From positions 10,089 to 74,088 of the forward strand of contig JBQMRQ010000048.1 of assembly GCA_052174535.1 (NCBI GenBank): a stretch of DNA of 64,000 bases, given 5' to 3'. A program made the position numbers and the translations under genes. Positions 43,601-53,387 of the stretch are shown here, in pieces. Position 1 is the stretch's first letter. Each line of letters begins with the position of its first letter. The DNA comes from Arsenophonus sp052174535 (GTDB taxonomy: Bacteria > Pseudomonadota > Gammaproteobacteria > Enterobacterales > Enterobacteriaceae). The notes beneath the pieces are model-generated. The model was not told where the DNA came from. It ran no database searches and worked only from the letters and a program-made list of their open reading frames with translations.

Positions 43601-44866
43601 GATGCATTTGGTCGAACCAAGGAAAACTATAAAGTTCCTTATGGTGCACACCTTAATAAAGATGATGATGTTAATGGTGGTGAAACCATTGCTAACTGGG
43701 ATCCACATACCATGCCGATTATCAGTGAAGTTACGGGTATTATTCGTTTCTCTGATATGGCAGATGGGCAATCTATTATACGTCAGACAGACGAAATAAC
43801 AGGTTTGTCATCAATTGTTATTCTTGATACAGCTGAGCGTGCTGCAGGTAGTAAAGATTTACGTCCTGCATTACGTGTTGTTGATACGAAAGGCAATGAT
43901 GTATTAATTCCTGGTACTGATATGCCAGCACAATATTTCTTACCTGGTAAGGCAATTGTTCAATTGGATGATGGTACGGGAATTAATATTGGTGATACAT
44001 TAGCTCGTATTCCACAAGAATCAGGTGGTACCAAGGATATTACCGGTGGCTTACCACGAGTTGCTGATCTATTTGAAGCACGTCGACCAAAAGAACCAGC
44101 TATTCTTGCTGAAATTAGCGGTATTATTTCTTTTGGTAAGGAAACTAAAGGTAAGCGTCGTCTAGTAATTACACCGATAGATGATAATGAATCATATGAA
44201 GAAATGATCCCTAAATGGCGTCAACTTAATGTTTTTGAAGGTGAGATAGTTGAGCGTGGTGATGTAATTTCTGATGGTCCGGAATCACCACATGATATTT
44301 TACGTTTACGTGGAGCACATGCTGTTGCTCGTTATATCACAAACGAAGTCCAAGAAGTTTATCGTCTACAAGGAGTTAAAATTAACGATAAACATATTGA
44401 AGTTATCGTTCGTCAGATGTTACGTAAAGTAACCATTGTTGATGTTGGTAGCTCTGAATTCTTGGAAGGTGAACAAGTAGAGTACGCTCGTGTTAAAATA
44501 GCGAACCGTAAATTAAAGCAAGAAGATAAAGTACCTGCCACCTTTAGTCGTCATCTTCTAGGTATTACCAAAGCATCTTTGGCAACAGAGTCCTTTATCT
44601 CAGCAGCGTCATTTCAGGAAACAACACGTGTTCTTACTGAAGCTGCAGTTGCTGGGAAACGTGATGAACTTCGTGGTTTAAAGGAGAACGTAATTGTTGG
44701 CCGCTTAATTCCTGCCGGTACAGGCTATGCATATCACCAAGATCGAATGCGTCGTCGTCATATAGTTAATGAACCTATTGAGTTATCACAAGTTAGCGCT
44801 GATGAAGCAACGGCTAATTTGGCAGAATTGTTAAATGCGGGTTTTGGTAACCTAGATCATGAATAA
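40646..44866 (+). CDS. rpoC: RNA polymerase subunit beta'
   Basis: This is the beta' subunit, holding the catalytic Mg site. It has 1406 residues (1407 in E. coli). The N-terminal zinc ribbon has its four Cys (70, 72, 85, 88). The catalytic loop [20 protein letters not shown] is intact (about 458-464 for NADFDGD). The second zinc site ([15 protein letters not shown]) and trigger-loop/bridge-helix region ([22 protein letters not shown]-type [21 protein letters not shown]) are present. The start codon is GTG at 40646, with GACAGGAAA before it. The terminator follows after 15 bases. Confidence 0.99.
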   Translation: [1406 protein letters not shown]

Positions 44867-44881
44867 TGCGGATTGAGATAT

Positions 44882-44913
44882 AAAAATGCCCTCATTAAGA
44901 GGGCATTTTTATA
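44882..44913 (+). terminator. Terminator of the rpoBC operon
   Basis: Perfect 12-base arms (AAAAATGCCCTC at 44882-44893, complement at 44899-44910) enclose a 5-base loop ATTAA and run into T residues. It lies 15 bases after the rpoC stop. Confidence 0.93.
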
Positions 44914-45308
44914 TCTCAATTATGAGAAAATTTGATAAATACACGCTATTATTTTATAACTCTATATATAGAGATTTTTACTTTTTTCTCAGTTTTCCAA
45001 TTTAATAGCGTAAAAAATCATTTGATGCGGAAAGAAAAATATTTAATACATTAAAAAAATATAAAGAAAAGATATATCTTTCAAACTGTTCTACTGATCT
45101 AAACGCTTTAATCTACTATAAATAAAATACCATGAACTTACTTGAATTTTTAGTTTAATATAGTTATACTATATTTAATATCATGTATAGTCTAAAATAA
45201 CTGTTGTAAATGAATAATGTTATCTAATTTCTTGTTTTCTCTTATAAAACAAAGAGGTATAATTTTCACCGCATAGTAACTCCGATATATTTTGTAGGTC
45301 TTGATCTA
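44914..45308. other. AT-rich stretch after rpoC
   Basis: About 400 bases with no recognised gene. It contains a short palindrome around 45168-45176 (TAGTTATACTA type) and no ORF of note. Confidence 0.55.
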
Positions 45309-45390
45309 AGAGTTATTAGAAATTTAATGCATAATAATCAGACTATGGTTCCACTCTGATACTTCCTATATTACATAATTAAAAATTATA
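45309..45390 (-). mobile_element. IS256-family relic, 3' tip fragment
   Basis: Only the 3' tip of a minus-strand copy remains (AGAGTTATTAGAAATTTAAT and GTTCCACTCTGATACTT, compare ATCCACTCTGATACTT in other copies). The bases before the tip (TTGATCTAA, 45301-45309) recur before the next copy at 45533-45541, so flank and tip may have been duplicated together. Confidence 0.6.
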
Positions 45391-45538
45391 TTACTAATTA
45401 CCAGAAATTGAAATTTCTTTTTTAATTTATTAAAATCAATGTCTTATTTTTTATTCTCATGGTATCATATACTTACAATCTCTTATCTCTCATATCATAA
45501 TGTATACATTAACGATACTCTACTTTAAGAATTGATCT

Positions 45539-46279
45539 AAAAGATATTAGCAAATTTTGCTGTATCACAATTGCACTACACTTTGATACTTTATAAATCT
45601 GTTCTCTATCCTTAAATTAAACATTATTTAATACAAGTATCAGAGTCAGGTTCCACTTATTAGATAATTTAGATTTTCTGAATAAACAAGAACATCTTAA
45701 GTAGTATTGAAGGGGTTGTTTTTGAACTACAGAGTTTTACCTGTTAACTTCATAACCTCACTGTCTCAAAATCAGATTCAATCAGATTCATTTTCTTATT
45801 GATACCCAATGCGCTAACTAGAGAACTCATAGAATGCTAGTAGTTCTTTTAATTACTTTCCATCATCCTTATCGATGGGATTATTTGCTGAAGATATTGC
45901 TAACGAATATCAAAGAGTTTATTAGCGGAATCGGACTCTCTGTTAGGCCAACCCTCCCGAAGATAATACTTAACTTTCGGTTGCATGTCTCTTTCAAGGA
46001 AGAGAAGAGAGCACATTAGCTTATTTTATGTAGTCAACAGGGTTGCTCTGAGTGTCTCCAGAAATATCTTTGCCATTGCATTCCGAAGCTAAAGGTATAG
46101 CCTTTCCATAAGAAAAGCTGGGAGATATAGTTTAATTAGGCTCTTGAAGCCCATTAAAAAGTTTGGCCAAGTTTCATTTCTGATTCTTAATAAGGATTTT
46201 CGACTGTAACGAACTTCTTATATTCATATTCAGTAAGGCTGATATAATCAGCAGGAAAAGGCAATCATCTTACCTAACA
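45539..46279 (-). mobile_element. IS256-family relic, 3' half
   Basis: 3' half of a minus-strand copy, beginning AAGATATTAGCAAATTTTGC. It ends inside the transposase where a plus-strand copy starts. Its other half is not found after that copy, so it was truncated rather than just interrupted. The 61-codon open piece at 45834-46019 is antisense and meaningless. Confidence 0.72.
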
Positions 46280-47704
46280 GGAGTTTATGGTCATTTCTAG
46301 TATATGGAGTTTCTGAATATCCTTGTATATTCTTCTGATTAATTTTATGAATTATTTCAATAATATATTTATAATATACCATGAAAGTCTATCCTATAGA
46401 TATCTGCGAAACTAGATATTACTCTGAATCCCTTTGCATGAACTTATTCGTAATGATGATAGGGCAACTGATAGGCATCGCCGCTTGATGCGTAGATCTT
46501 GAAACTATAATTGCGATAACCTGCTCAACGAGGCCTTGTAAAGGTGATCCTCATATAGGCTGTATACCATAATAATTATTTTCGCTGTAAACTAAACAGG
46601 CAGGCATTGGCGATATTGAGATTAAAGTGCCTGAGATCAGGAATTACAGCAGTAATAAAGTATCCTTCAAAAGCTCGTTCCTGCCTTATCTGAAGCGTAC
46701 AAAAAGCAGCAATAGTTGTTACTATAGTTATGTATTTTGTAAGATATCTTCTACCAATAATTTCATAAAACCCTGATAAAAGGATTCTTGATAAAAAGAA
46801 TATACTCTCTGAGTACCATCAAGCAGGCTGAAATAGGGAATACCTTCAGGGGGCCACACCGTTAGCAATTACATCTGCGTAATTTAAGTGATACACTTAC
46901 ATTTATTCATTTCTAGATGTCATATACCAGAGCTTCTCAGGTAAGCTAATTCTCTTTTGCTTGCTACTTATTATTGAGGTCGACATTGCGCATAGACGCA
47001 AGGAGCTTATTGCAGCTTAAGATATCTATCAAGAATTAGATCGAACTTAGCTAAACTTTTTAATAGCTGGCGAGCGCGTTCTTAAATGCATCTTCAAAGC
47101 TTGATATGGGGATATAGTGCTTTGATTTTTAAAATTCAATAGTAAAGATATTCCTGGATATATAGTACAAACACTGTTGTGTACATAAAATAGCTAATCC
47201 ACTGGTTTCACTTTCAAAAGGCATGCAACCGAAAGTCAAAACTTAAGCTGCAGGAGATTTTCGGCTAGCACAAAGATCTGTGATGTCGCTGATAAAGCCA
47301 TTGATATTTTGTTGACAAGGTTCTTGGCGAAGGTTATATTCTTCAACAATGAAGAATCTATTGAAAGATTAAGAAGAATAGCTAGCATCCCTATGGATTC
47401 TTATCAGTGTACTGTGGTATCAATAAGAATGACGAATCCAGATTAAATTGGGTTTTATGACAGTTAAGCTTACGAGTTGACGTACGAAGCACTGTTTACC
47501 TCAAGAAAACAACCATTTCAATGGTGTTTCAGGTATTCTTGTCTGCTGATAAAACTAGAAACCAGATAATAAAATTGACCTTCTTACCATCTTGGTAAAT
47601 AACATCTAATTTAAGGATGGAGAAGAGATTCACAAACCATTAGCCTATGATGGTACCCTGAACCATCATATACCAAATTACATATCAAATTTGCTAGTAA
47701 CTCT
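46280..47704 (+). mobile_element. IS256-family relic, full length
   Basis: Plus-strand copy of about 1.43 kb. Left tip GAGTTTATGGTCATTTCTAG; right tip ends TTTGCTAGTAACTCT. GDIEIKVPEIR near 46610-46640 is a well-preserved transposase piece. Stops and shifts are numerous. Confidence 0.82.
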
Positions 47705-47930
47705 TATTTAATGTAATAATTTTCTCCATAATTGCAACAGCCTTGACAGCTGGAAAGATGTAAGAGCATCTTCATAGTAGCCATATTTCTATTATATTTA
47801 TATATTTATTGGCTTAATTAGTAATAATTGCATTCTATTTATAACCAATATTATCTATCATAATAAAAAAATCTCTAAAATAAATAGAGATATCAAATAA
47901 CTTTTATTTTTACATATAACTTTAAATATT

Positions 47931-48445
47931 ATATCAGTACTAAATATAGCACATTGTCCATATGAACGTCTTTGCAAAATTGTACAACTGGTAAAAAGTT
48001 AATACAAAAATACAACGTATCGTAAATGATATATTTAAAACGATCCATGAAGAAGGAAGTAGGGGTTTAGTCGAAACATAGGGGTTAATATTCATTAAAG
48101 AATTATTTCTATTGATGTTTTGGAATCTTGTAATGAAAATTACTACCTATAAATCCTGTTATCATAGAAATATCTGGTAAAACGAGAATTAAAGAAGGTT
48201 GCTTTCTATACCGGAAAAACGTACATTTCTCCATCATGCTAAATAAATCAAAATAAAAACCTTAAATATAAATAGTAATAATTTCAATTAGAAATTTAAT
48301 GATCTACTTGCTATCTCTATTCAATATGAAATTGATCATCTGAATAGCAAATTATTAATTGACTATCTTTCTGTATTAAAATGTCAACATATTAGGAAGA
48401 AAATTAAAAAAATTTGAACGTCTAAAAACAAAAACAGCGAAATAG
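47931..48445 (+). pseudogene. def: def pseudogene (peptide deformylase)
   Basis: Def removes the formyl group from new proteins. The start reads ISVLNIAHCPYERLCKIVQLV, matching [21 protein letters not shown], with the start codon changed from ATG to ATA. Then a stop, KRSMKKE, and EGSRGLVET-stop in place of the motif EEGIGLAATQ. INPVIIEISGKTRIKEGCF stands for [23 protein letters not shown], with a frameshift after EGCF. YEIDHL replaces the metal-binding HEMDHL, and FERLKTK ends the gene. Both remaining catalytic motifs are broken and the HEXXH first His is lost. The length, 515 b, matches the intact gene. fmt follows after 34 bases as in the usual def-fmt operon. Confidence 0.92.
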
Positions 48446-48479
48446 TAACTTTTCTATTTTTTAATAAAAGGATCTTTAC

Positions 48480-49451
48480 GTGTCAAACTGTCTACGAATC
48501 ATTTTTGCCGGCACCCCAGATTTTGCAGCACATCATTTAGCTGCCTTGCTTACTATCAAGGATAAATACAAAATTGTTGGTGTTCTAACGCAACCTGATA
48601 AACTAGTTGGAAGAGGGAGAAAACTCACATCAAGCCCAGTAAAAACGCTAGCCGAAAAAAAAAATATTCCTATTTTTCAGCCAACAACTCTAAAAATAGC
48701 AGAAAGTCAGAACTGGATTAAAAATCAACATGCCGATGTTATGGTTGTTGTTGCATATGGCCTAATTCTACCTGAAATTATATTAAATATGTTACCAATG
48801 GGCTGCCTTAATGTTCATGGTTCACTACTACCTCGCTGGAGAGGCGCTGCACCAATTCAACGTTCAATTTTAGCTGGCGATAAAGAAACAGGTATTACAA
48901 TTATGCAAATGGATATTGGTCTAGATACAGGGGATGTGCTCTATAAAGTAAGTTGTCCAATTGAACTAAAAGATACTAGTGTAACACTGTATCAAAAACT
49001 TGCAAAACTTAGCCCTATTGCACTTCTGCATACTCTTAATTTACTCACTTCAGGTCAAGCAAAACCAAAAAAACAAAATAATACATTTGCTAACTATTCT
49101 GAAAAACTAAGTAAAGATGAAGCATTAATTGATTGGGCACTTTCGGCTGAACAAATTGAACGATGTATCCGAGCATTTAATCCTTGGCCAGTAAGTTACT
49201 TTATTATTGAAGATCAATATATTAAAGTTTGGTATGCTGAAGTTATTTATTATGATATTGAAGCATTACCGGGAACAATTTTAAGTGCTGATAAAACAGG
49301 AATTAAAGTGGCAACTGCAAAAGGTATTTTAAATATCTTAAAAATACAACCAGCAGGTAAAAAAATAATGTTAGCTAGTGATTTTTTAAACTCGCGTCAC
49401 GGGTGGTTTGTTCCTGGCAAGATAATAAATTCACTATTTCAACTAAATTAA
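48480..49451 (+). CDS. fmt: Methionyl-tRNA formyltransferase
   Basis: Fmt puts a formyl group from 10-formyl-THF on Met-tRNAi for translation initiation. It has 323 residues against 315 in E. coli. The start is GTG at 48480 with AAAAGGA before it. The catalytic domain is intact: FAGTPDFAAHHL (9-20), LTQPDKLVGRGRKL, LNVHGSLLPRWRGAAPIQ with Asn111 and His113, and MDIGLDTGD with Asp149. The C-terminal tRNA-binding domain with RAFNPWP and the LRPGKII-like WFVPGKII is complete. It lies between a dead def and a dead rsmB. An active Fmt with no deformylase from its own locus is unusual. Confidence 0.96.
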   Translation: MSNCLRIIFAGTPDFAAHHLAALLTIKDKYKIVGVLTQPDKLVGRGRKLTSSPVKTLAEKKNIPIFQPTTLKIAESQNWIKNQHADVMVVVAYGLILPEIILNMLPMGCLNVHGSLLPRWRGAAPIQRSILAGDKETGITIMQMDIGLDTGDVLYKVSCPIELKDTSVTLYQKLAKLSPIALLHTLNLLTSGQAKPKKQNNTFANYSEKLSKDEALIDWALSAEQIERCIRAFNPWPVSYFIIEDQYIKVWYAEVIYYDIEALPGTILSADKTGIKVATAKGILNILKIQPAGKKIMLASDFLNSRHGWFVPGKIINSLFQLN

Positions 49452-49498
49452 AAATAATTTTTATCTAGCATTTATAATTAGTAGACAATTATTTTAAT

Positions 49499-49799
49499 AT
49501 AGATAAAAATCTAATCTTAGAAGAATTTGTATCTAAGTTATTTTTAATTTTATTAAATCAAAACAAATTATTAAGCACTATATTACAAACTGGAAAAATA
49601 TATCAGATAAAGATAAAATACTTTTATAATATAAGTGCTCAATTTTACTGTACTTAGAGAGTGTTACCATTATTGGTATAATTTATTCAAAAGTTAATAA
49701 CTAAACTCTTAAAAAAAAGAACGCATTATTTATTATTTTAATATAATAGGAATTTACCAACTTTATTTTATTCATATTTTCGCAAAACTATATCAATGG
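49499..49799 (+). pseudogene. rsmB: rsmB pseudogene, part 1 of 3 (16S rRNA m5C967 methyltransferase)
   Basis: N-terminal part of RsmB (Sun), the gene that normally follows fmt. It reads NKLLSTILQT, SDKDKILL, YLESVTIIGIIYSKVNN and KKKNALFIILI then NFILFIF, matching [24 protein letters not shown] and following sequence. Several stops occur. It is cut by an IS256 relic at about 49800 and resumes at 51179. Confidence 0.8.
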
Positions 49800-51178
49800 C
49801 AACTATTTAAGATATTATCATACTGATTAATTTTCGTGGATAATTTCAATAACAGAGAGATATGCATTATGAAATCTTAGTCCTGCAATATCTCTAAAAC
49901 CAGATATTACCGTGATTCATTTCATGAATGCATCCATAATCCTACTAGGAAGCTGATAGCATTATTGTTTAAGAAGGAGCTTAAAGTTATTCTGCTCAAA
50001 GATGTTCAACACCTTCTTGTCGACGAGTAGCTATACCAATCTACCCTAACGGTTCTTTACTACAGCAAAGAATACAAGATAAGTATTGGCAATATTGAGA
50101 TTAAAGTACCAAAAGTTAAAGGGAGATTGCAAGCAGAAACAGAATTTATTTCAAAAGTTCATTGCTGCCGTCTTATTTAAAACGTGTAAAATAGCAAAGA
50201 ATTTTTCCTATCATTGCTGTTATACAAATATCCATCCGTGTTTTTCACTAAGCTCTGTAAGCGCGCGCTTTTTGATAAAAACATATGATTTCTCTGTAGG
50301 GAGAAACCCCATTAGCAAACTGAAATAGGAATGACTTGAAGAGTACAGGCAATAATAGGCAGTTACGTAATTTACGAAATATGCCTAACGTTTATTTTTG
50401 GCCAATTGCATATATTGTTTTTCAGGTAAGCTGATCGCTTTTATCTTCTGCTTATTATCAACGTCAGTGCAGATGGACATAATGGGCTCGTTGCACAAAA
50501 AATGCTTATTGAAAATTAGAAATTCACTGAGCTAAACTTCTTAATTGCCTAACAGCGTGTAGAGATTAATATATTTCCTAGATTTATCTACGGAAGACAG
50601 TGCTCTTAGTTTTTAGAATACAATACCAAAGATATTCCAGTGTACGCAGTATCAATGTTATTGGGTGTATAAAAATAAACAGCTAATGTGATAGCTTAAC
50701 CCTACAAAGACATCAAACACAGAAAGTTAAAGATGAGTTGCCAGAAGTTTGGCTAGCAGAGGAGAGTCGCAATTATACTAATAAAACCCTTGATGTTTTT
50801 TTACAAGGGTTTAAATAATATCCGACAACGATGAAAAGGCTCAAGAAAAGCGAGGAGAACGTCTGACATTCTATAAATTTATGTCAACGTATTGATCGTA
50901 AATAAGAGTAACAAATTTAATTGAATCAATTTTTAACGATAGTGAAGCTATAAAACTGATGCGAGAAGAATTATCGAAGCACTGCGGTTCGAAAAACAAC
51001 TCTTTCAATAGGTATTTAATCTACTCCATTTTATTCAAAAAAAACTAAAATCAGCTGATAGAATGTTACCCTTAACCATAGGTGGCAACAAGATCAAATG
51101 CAAGGATGGAGAATAGGTTTGCAAAACGTCAGAACGGAACGTTATCCTGACCGTAATATTAGATTTATTGATAACTCA
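49800..51178 (+). mobile_element. IS256-family relic inside rsmB
   Basis: Plus-strand copy with an eroded left tip and right tip TTAGATTTATTGATAACTC. NIEIKVPKVKGRLQ can be read near 50089-50130. The open 80-codon piece at 50086-50328 is part of the dead transposase. It separates the first and second parts of the rsmB remnant. Confidence 0.8.
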
Positions 51179-51656
51179 TCATACTAAAACAGTCTCAATT
51201 TAAAGGCTTAGTTAAATAATTATTAAGATAATTTTAACGACAAAATAAATATTAAATATAAAAACCGATAATTATATAAATAATTTTATATATCATAAAT
51301 GGCTATTAGAAAAAATTCAGTAGGTTTATTCTGCTCAATGAGCATAGATTATTGAAATCAATAATCAAAATTACCTATATGACTAAGAATAAATAAATTG
51401 TATCATTCTACTTATGATTATATAAGGCTATTAGCACAAGTAGGTATATATAGATACCAGTTTAAGTAATAATAGTAAATTCGCTATAAATTATAAAAAC
51501 CATCTACGATTAACCAATTACTAAACTTTAACCAAAGTTGAATTATTAACCCTTAAATTATAATATATCCTTCATCTTTGCGCAGCTCCTAAGGTAGTAA
51601 AATAATTTATATACTAGAACTTATTCTGAAAGCGGATGTTTTAACGGTTGTAAACT
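51179..51656 (+). pseudogene. rsmB: rsmB pseudogene, part 2 of 3
   Basis: Middle of RsmB. It begins ILKQSQFKGLVK, stop, LLR (from [20 protein letters not shown]). Near 51590-51650 the SAM-binding region survives as CAAPKVVK and IYILELILKADVLTVV (from [27 protein letters not shown]). Stops and shifts are frequent. It ends where a minus-strand IS256 copy begins. Confidence 0.8.
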
Positions 51657-52887
51657 AGAGTTATTAGGAAATCTGATATATTACGGTCAGACTACCCATC
51701 TACTATAATGCTTTATAAATCTATTCTTCATACTTAAATTAAATATTATTTATCATCAGGGTGTTTTAGCAAATTAAATCTCCTTAACTGGTTTTAGCTT
51801 TTCTGAGCTCATTGGAGTAAAATTTAGATGCTATAAATAGTTATTTTTTTTGAACTACAGTGCTTTGTGTGTCAGTTTCATATAGCCTTACTATTGCAAA
51901 ACTCGATTCAATTGGATTACTCGTTCTTATTGATGCCAAGTGCGCTGACGGGAGGGGCATTATAGAATGCCAGACGTTCTCCTCGCTTTTCTTGAGCCTT
52001 TTCATCGTTGTCGGATATTATTAAAACCCTTGTAAAAAAACATCAAGGGTTTTATTAGTAAAATTGCGACTCTCTGCTAGCCAAACTTCTGGCAATTCAC
52101 CTTTAACTTTCTGTGTTTGATGTCTTTGTATGGTTAAACTAGCACATTAGCTGTTTATTTTTATACACCCAATAACATTGATACTGCGTACACTAGAATA
52201 TCTTTGGTATTGTATTCTAAAAACTCTAATGGCACTATCTTCCATAATAAATCAGGAAATATGGTTAAGCAGTATAAAACGACTCGCGGCTATCTAGAAA
52301 AACGGCTAAGTTTTCTTGTAATTCTTAATAAGCATCTTTTCAGTGCAAGGAACGAACCCCCTTTTTATATAGATGCGCACTGACGTTGATAATGAGAAGC
52401 GGGTAAAAAGTGATCAGGTTCCTGACAGGACGGCATAATGTTATTGGTAAAGAAATAAACGTAGGTGTATCACTTAAATTACGCAGCTACCATTACTGCA
52501 CTCCTTCAAGCTATTTCTATTTCAATCTGCTAATGGTCTTAAGACAAAAGATCCATGTGCTTTTCACTGAAAATCGCTAAGAGTTTAATAAAAATCACCA
52601 ACGGATGATCAGTTGACCGTTCATCAATAAGGCAGAATTCAGCATGTTGTTGTAACTGTTGCTTCAAGTTGAGCTAATCCTCAATGGTGATGCTTATCAG
52701 ATCCTAGTGCAATTACCGATGAGTTCATACAAAGGATTAAAAGAGGGTATATCTGGTTTCACGAATATCTCTAGGAGAGACTTTTTCATAGCATATTATC
52801 TTTTATTTGTTAATATCATCCAGGGAATCAATTAGCTGGATACAGCAGGATTTCTGAAACTTCATATATCAGAAATGAGAATAACTC
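51657..52887 (-). mobile_element. IS256-family relic inside rsmB (second insertion)
   Basis: Minus-strand copy of about 1.23 kb with 3' tip AGAGTTATTAGGAAATCTG and 5' tip ending GAAATGAGAATAACTC. It is inverted relative to the copy at 49800-51178. There are several stops and small deletions. Confidence 0.8.
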
Positions 52888-53339
52888 GATAAGTTATGAA
52901 TAAAACGTATCTAAGAAAATCTTAATCGACTAAAATTACATGAAAGAGTTATTGTGGTGATGAACGTAGTAGATTAGTAGAATAGTTCTTGGATGCAAAA
53001 TTTAATCTTCTATTGCTAACTGATATTTATTCTATAAGAATAATCATTCATAAATATCCAAATATAAAATGGTTAAAAAAATCAATAGATATACATTAAT
53101 TAGTTAAATTACAATATGAGATTCTAAAATCTATCTGATATAGATCAATAAATAATGGCATTTTCTTGTTTATGCAACTTGCTCTATTTTACTGCATGAA
53201 ATAAAGAACAAATCCAGAAATTTCTTTTTCTTCATCCTGATGCTTCTTTAAATAAGAATATGGGAACTAGGACAACAATATTACCTACTCAAAATGGGAG
53301 GATATCGGTTTCTTTTATTCTTCTTTAATAAAATATTAA
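52888..53339 (+). pseudogene. rsmB: rsmB pseudogene, part 3 of 3
   Basis: C-terminal part of RsmB. It reads ENLNRLK (from DNLKRLG), HKYPNIKWLKKSIDIH (from RHPDIKWLRRDRDIP), LVKLQYEILKSI (from LAQLQSEILDAI), and at the end EDIGFFYSSLIKY with the stop at 53337-53339 (from EGDGFFYAKLIK). Frames change and stops occur. trkA starts 48 bases later, as in E. coli fmt-rsmB-trkA. Confidence 0.85.
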
Positions 53340-53387
53340 CATTACTGTTTTAAATAACACTCAATCTAGCAGTAAAATAAAAATATA

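Noticed and set aside
45834..46019. 61-codon ORF
   Set aside because: Antisense to an IS256 relic.
50086..50328. 80-codon ORF as a gene
   Set aside because: It lies in the transposase frame of an IS256 relic (IEIKVPK region out of frame) and has no independent support.
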